Of a DNA stretch of 7,362 nucleotides, positions 5,471-7,362 are shown one piece after another (positions within the stretch are counted from its first letter, which is position 1; each line of letters opens with the position of its first letter). A program made the translations under genes and the position numbers. This DNA comes from Myxococcota bacterium (GTDB lineage: Bacteria > Myxococcota_A > Polyangia > HGW-17 > JAJRWW01): NCBI GenBank assembly GCA_024276595.1, contig JAJRWW010000307.1:1-7362 (forward strand), written 5' to 3'. Under the pieces are notes generated by a model, which did not search any database, was not told the DNA's origin, and saw only the letters and a list, made by a program, of their open reading frames with translations.

Positions 5471-6469
5471 TCAAAGCTCCCGGATGATGGCGTCTGTGAC
5501 CTCGGAGGTGGTGGCGTGACCGCCCAGGTCGGGTGTCAACACGTCCCCACGCTCGAGCAGCAGGCGCACCGAGCGCTCCACGCGCGTCGCAGCCCCTCGC
5601 TCCCCGATGTGCTTGAGCATGAGCGCGGCGGAGCGAATGAGGGCGATGGGGTTGGCCACCCCCTTGCCCGCTATGTCCGGGGCGCTGCCGTGCACCGCCT
5701 CGAACACCGCGTAGCGGTCGCCGAGGTTGGCGCCGGGCACCAGCCCGAGCCCCCCAACCAGGCCGGCGCAGAGGTCGCTCAGTATGTCTCCGAAGAGGTT
5801 CTCCATCACCAGCACGTCGAACCGGGATGGGTCCTTTGCGAGCTCCATGCACACGTGCGTCATGAGGATGTCGCTCGTCTCAATGTACGGATAGTCCGTG
5901 GCCACCCTGTGGGCAACGTCCAAAAACAGGCCGTCCGCGATCTTGAAGTCGGTCGCCTTGTGCACGAGGGTCACCCTTCGGCGACCTTCGTACCGGCACC
6001 AGTTGAAGGCGAAGCGGGCCAGCCGCTCGCTGGCGCCCCTGGTGCTCATGCGGAGGGTCTCCACCACCCCGTCCACGGGCTCGTGCTCCAGCCCTGAGTA
6101 GAGCCCCTCGGTGTTCTCCCGAAACACGATCAGGTCCACGTCCTTGTACGGGGTCTCCACGCCCGGCAGGGTGTTCACGGGGCGGAGGCTCACGTACAGC
6201 TCCAGCCTCTTGCGCAGGGTCACGTTGACGCTGACGAAGCCCTCGCCCACGGGCGTGGTCAGGGGCCCCTTCAAGGCCACCTTGCGCAGACGAATGGAGT
6301 CGAGCACCGACTCGGGGAGCGTGGTCCCGTGCCTCTCCAGGGCGCCTGCCCCGGCCTCGACCCGATCCCACTGGATGTCCAGGCCGCAGGCCTCCACTAC
6401 CCGCACGGCCGCCTCGCTCACCTCCGTGCCGATGCCGTCGCCAGGTATCAATGTGATTCCGTACTTCAT
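5471..6469 (-). CDS. icd: NAD-dependent isocitrate dehydrogenase-like protein A (putative catalytic subunit)
   Basis: 332 aa; predicted to oxidise and decarboxylate isocitrate to 2-oxoglutarate with NAD+ and Mg2+/Mn2+. It has LIPGDGIGTEV at the N-terminus, LKGPLTTPVG (67-75), SVNVTLR (S80, N82, R86), LYVSLRP (R96), FRENTEGLYSGLEHE (R117, Y124), VHK (K171), NLFGDILSDL (metal ligands D228, D232) and HGSAPDIAGK. D265-I266 replace the K344-Y345 pair of NADP-dependent E. coli IDH, so NAD is predicted. Two residues that normally serve the partner subunit's site are changed: the N232 equivalent is T173 and the D283 metal ligand is T204. A homodimer would therefore have an incomplete metal site. Homoisocitrate, isopropylmalate or tartrate dehydrogenase remain possible; the aceA neighbour favours isocitrate. 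The ATG at 6469 is chosen over an open extension to 6508 because it gives the family N-terminus and has GGAG 8 nt upstream. Confidence 0.85.
   Translation of the reverse strand: MKYGITLIPGDGIGTEVSEAAVRVVEACGLDIQWDRVEAGAGALERHGTTLPESVLDSIRLRKVALKGPLTTPVGEGFVSVNVTLRKRLELYVSLRPVNTLPGVETPYKDVDLIVFRENTEGLYSGLEHEPVDGVVETLRMSTRGASERLARFAFNWCRYEGRRRVTLVHKATDFKIADGLFLDVAHRVATDYPYIETSDILMTHVCMELAKDPSRFDVLVMENLFGDILSDLCAGLVGGLGLVPGANLGDRYAVFEAVHGSAPDIAGKGVANPIALIRSAALMLKHIGERGAATRVERSVRLLLERGDVLTPDLGGHATTSEVTDAIIREL
5477..5481 (-). promoter_or_regulatory. Ribosome binding site of IDH copy B inside the end of copy A
   Basis: GGGAG on the minus strand lies 8 nt before the ATG at 5468-5466, within the last codons of copy A. 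The copy A stop (5473-5471) and copy B start are separated by only 2 nt (TGA-GC-ATG). This fixes the start of copy B and suggests coupled, near-stoichiometric translation. Confidence 0.65.
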
Positions 6470-6477
6470 TGGCCAAG

Positions 6478-6481
6478 CTCC
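6478..6481 (-). promoter_or_regulatory. Ribosome binding site of IDH copy A
   Basis: GGAG on the minus strand lies 8 nt before the ATG at 6469-6467. A small hairpin (6482-6496) abuts it directly on the upstream side. It supports the internal ATG over the GTG at 6508. Confidence 0.6.
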
Positions 6482-6530
6482 AGGTGGGTGCCACCTTACC
6501 ACGAACACGGGGGGGGGAAGCCAGACCCCC
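6482..6530 (-). promoter_or_regulatory. Two hairpins and a 9-C tract in the aceA-IDH A spacer
   Basis: Within the 62-nt spacer, on the transcribed strand, GGGGG (6530-6526) can pair with part of a run of nine C (6517-6509) across an 8-nt loop, starting 2 nt after the aceA stop. A second perfect stem, AGGTGG/CCACCT with a CAC loop (6496-6482), sits directly against the Shine-Dalgarno of copy A. Neither is followed by a T-run, so they look more like mRNA-processing, stability or attenuation elements than a full terminator. Function is inferred only. Confidence 0.4.
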
Positions 6531-6531
6531 G

Positions 6532-7362
6532 CTACTGGAACTGCTCCGCCTCCGTGGACCCCTCCAGGGCGAGGGTCGAGGCCATGCCACCAGAGACCAC
6601 CTGGGCCACCTGGTCGAAGTAGCCGGTGCCCACCTCCCGCTGGTGGCGGGTGGCTGTGTAGCCGTGAGCCTCGGAGGAGATCTCTGCTTGCTGCAGCTCT
6701 GAGTAGGCTGCCATCCCCCTGTCCCGATAGCCCCGGGCCAGCTCAAACATGGAGTGGTTAAGAGCGTGGAACCCTGCCAGGGTCACGAACTGGAACTTGT
6801 AGCCCATGGCCCCCAGCTCCCGCTGGAAGGTCGCAATGGCCGCATCGTCCAGCTTGCGCTTCCAGTTGAAGGAGGGCGAGCAGTTGTAGGCCAGCAGCTT
6901 GTTCGGGTGACTGGCTCTGATGGCCTCGGCGAAACGCCTCGCGTCATCCAGGTCTGGCGTGGAGGTTTCGCACCAGATAAGATCCGCATAGGGGGCGTAA
7001 GCCTTACCCCGATCAATGGCAAGGTCCAGGCCGTTTTTCACGCAATAGAACCCCTCAGCGGTGCGCTCCCCGGTGATGAACCGACGATCCCGCTCGTCCA
7101 CGTCGGAGGTGAGCAGGGTGGCGCTGTAGGCGTCGGTGCGGGCCACCAGCACTGTAGGGACCTCCATGACGTCCGCCGCCAGCCTCGCCGCCACGAGGGT
7201 GCGCAAGAACTGGCTGGTGGGCACCAAGACATTGCCTCCAAGGTGGCCACATTTCTTCTCGGCCGCGAGCTGGTCCTCGAAGTGAACCCCAGAGGCCCCG
7301 GCCTCGATCATGGCCTTCATCAGCTCAAAGGCGTTCAGCGGGCCGCCAAAGCCCGCCTCGGC
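6532..7362 (-). CDS. aceA: Isocitrate lyase, C-terminal part (5' end outside the window)
   Basis: 276 codons plus TAG (6534-6532); the frame is open to the window edge. Isocitrate lyase cleaves isocitrate to succinate and glyoxylate, the first step of the glyoxylate shunt. The fragment begins AEAGFGGPLNAFELMKAM and carries the catalytic loop KKCGH (Cys at fragment residue 38), VARTDA (74-78), WCETSTPD (130-137), the NCSPSFNW signature (160-167), FVTLAGFHALN and the closing tail GSTEAEQFQ. About 238 residues follow the catalytic Cys, nearly the same as in E. coli AceA, so the C-terminus is complete and roughly 150-160 N-terminal residues are missing. The Lys after KKCGHxGG in E. coli and mycobacterial ICL is Asn here. 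It is very similar to mycobacterial-type ICL1. It is the first visible gene of the minus-strand operon, 62 nt upstream of IDH copy A. Confidence 0.96.
   Translation of the reverse strand, partial: AEAGFGGPLNAFELMKAMIEAGASGVHFEDQLAAEKKCGHLGGNVLVPTSQFLRTLVAARLAADVMEVPTVLVARTDAYSATLLTSDVDERDRRFITGERTAEGFYCVKNGLDLAIDRGKAYAPYADLIWCETSTPDLDDARRFAEAIRASHPNKLLAYNCSPSFNWKRKLDDAAIATFQRELGAMGYKFQFVTLAGFHALNHSMFELARGYRDRGMAAYSELQQAEISSEAHGYTATRHQREVGTGYFDQVAQVVSGGMASTLALEGSTEAEQFQ

Noticed and set aside
5469..5852. 128-residue N-terminal extension of IDH copy B
   Set aside because: It overlaps copy A in another frame, is an Arg/Gly/Pro-rich shadow, and the family N-terminus plus an RBS place the start at 5468.
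4467..6469. Interpreting the IDH pair as leuB (isopropylmalate dehydrogenase) duplicates
   Set aside because: Motifs such as SVNVTLRKRLELY, the RENTEGLYSGLEHE block and the NAD-IDH-like NLFGDILSDLCAGL segment, plus the aceA neighbour, favour isocitrate. No leuC/leuD is adjacent. Homoisocitrate is not fully excluded.
6470..6508. GTG start extending IDH copy A by 13 residues
   Set aside because: The start would lie at the edge of the C9 tract without an RBS, and the family begins at MKYGITLIPGDGIG.
1..7362. CRISPR arrays, tRNA/rRNA, insertion sequences, phage or defence genes
   Set aside because: No spaced direct repeats, tRNA-like cloverleaf, transposase motif or terminal inverted repeats were seen. 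The window is filled by core-metabolism genes.

Overview
The window is strongly G+C-rich DNA with G or C at most third codon positions, densely packed with core-metabolism genes and operon-like spacing. I see no mobile elements, RNA genes, CRISPR arrays or phage genes. The gene set suggests a high-GC bacterium: a lysocardiolipin-acyltransferase-like protein, a phenylpyruvate/indolepyruvate-type decarboxylase, cystathionine beta-synthase plus gamma-lyase, isocitrate lyase and two NAD-isocitrate-dehydrogenase-like proteins. A myxobacterial or other deltaproteobacterial lineage is plausible, but that is inference from gene content only.

Layout. Positions 1-220 (+) hold the C-terminal end of a PlsC/LCLAT-type lysophospholipid acyltransferase. 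After a 141-base spacer, 362-2086 (+) encodes a ThDP-dependent 2-oxo acid decarboxylase. A 147-base convergent intergenic region with a perfect 9-bp hairpin (2200-2225) separates it from a five-gene minus-strand cluster. Read in transcription order, that cluster is isocitrate lyase (aceA, 5' end outside the window), isocitrate dehydrogenase copy A (6469-5471), isocitrate dehydrogenase copy B (5468-4467), cystathionine beta-synthase (4470-3514) and cystathionine gamma-lyase (3442-2234). The spacings are 62 nt, 2 nt, a 4-nt ATGA overlap and 71 nt, so the whole set looks like one operon.

How the genes fit together. AceA and IDH compete for isocitrate at the TCA/glyoxylate branch point, so having them in one operon is notable. 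CBS and CGL together form the reverse transsulfuration route from homocysteine and serine to cysteine, with 2-oxobutyrate released.

The most interesting signal is in the tandem IDH pair. The two proteins line up without gaps to about residue 245. Copy A keeps the active-site residues that a subunit supplies in cis (S80, N82, R86, R96, R117, Y124, D228, D232). It has lost two that the partner subunit supplies in trans (N to T at 173, D to T at 204). Copy B shows the reverse: the trans residues K171, N173 and D204 are intact, but the cis set is broken (D82, H86, H117, N124, E228, S232). This reciprocal loss predicts an obligate A:B heteromer with one working composite site and one dead or regulatory site. 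It would be a bacterial analogue of eukaryotic heteromeric NAD-IDH (IDH3).
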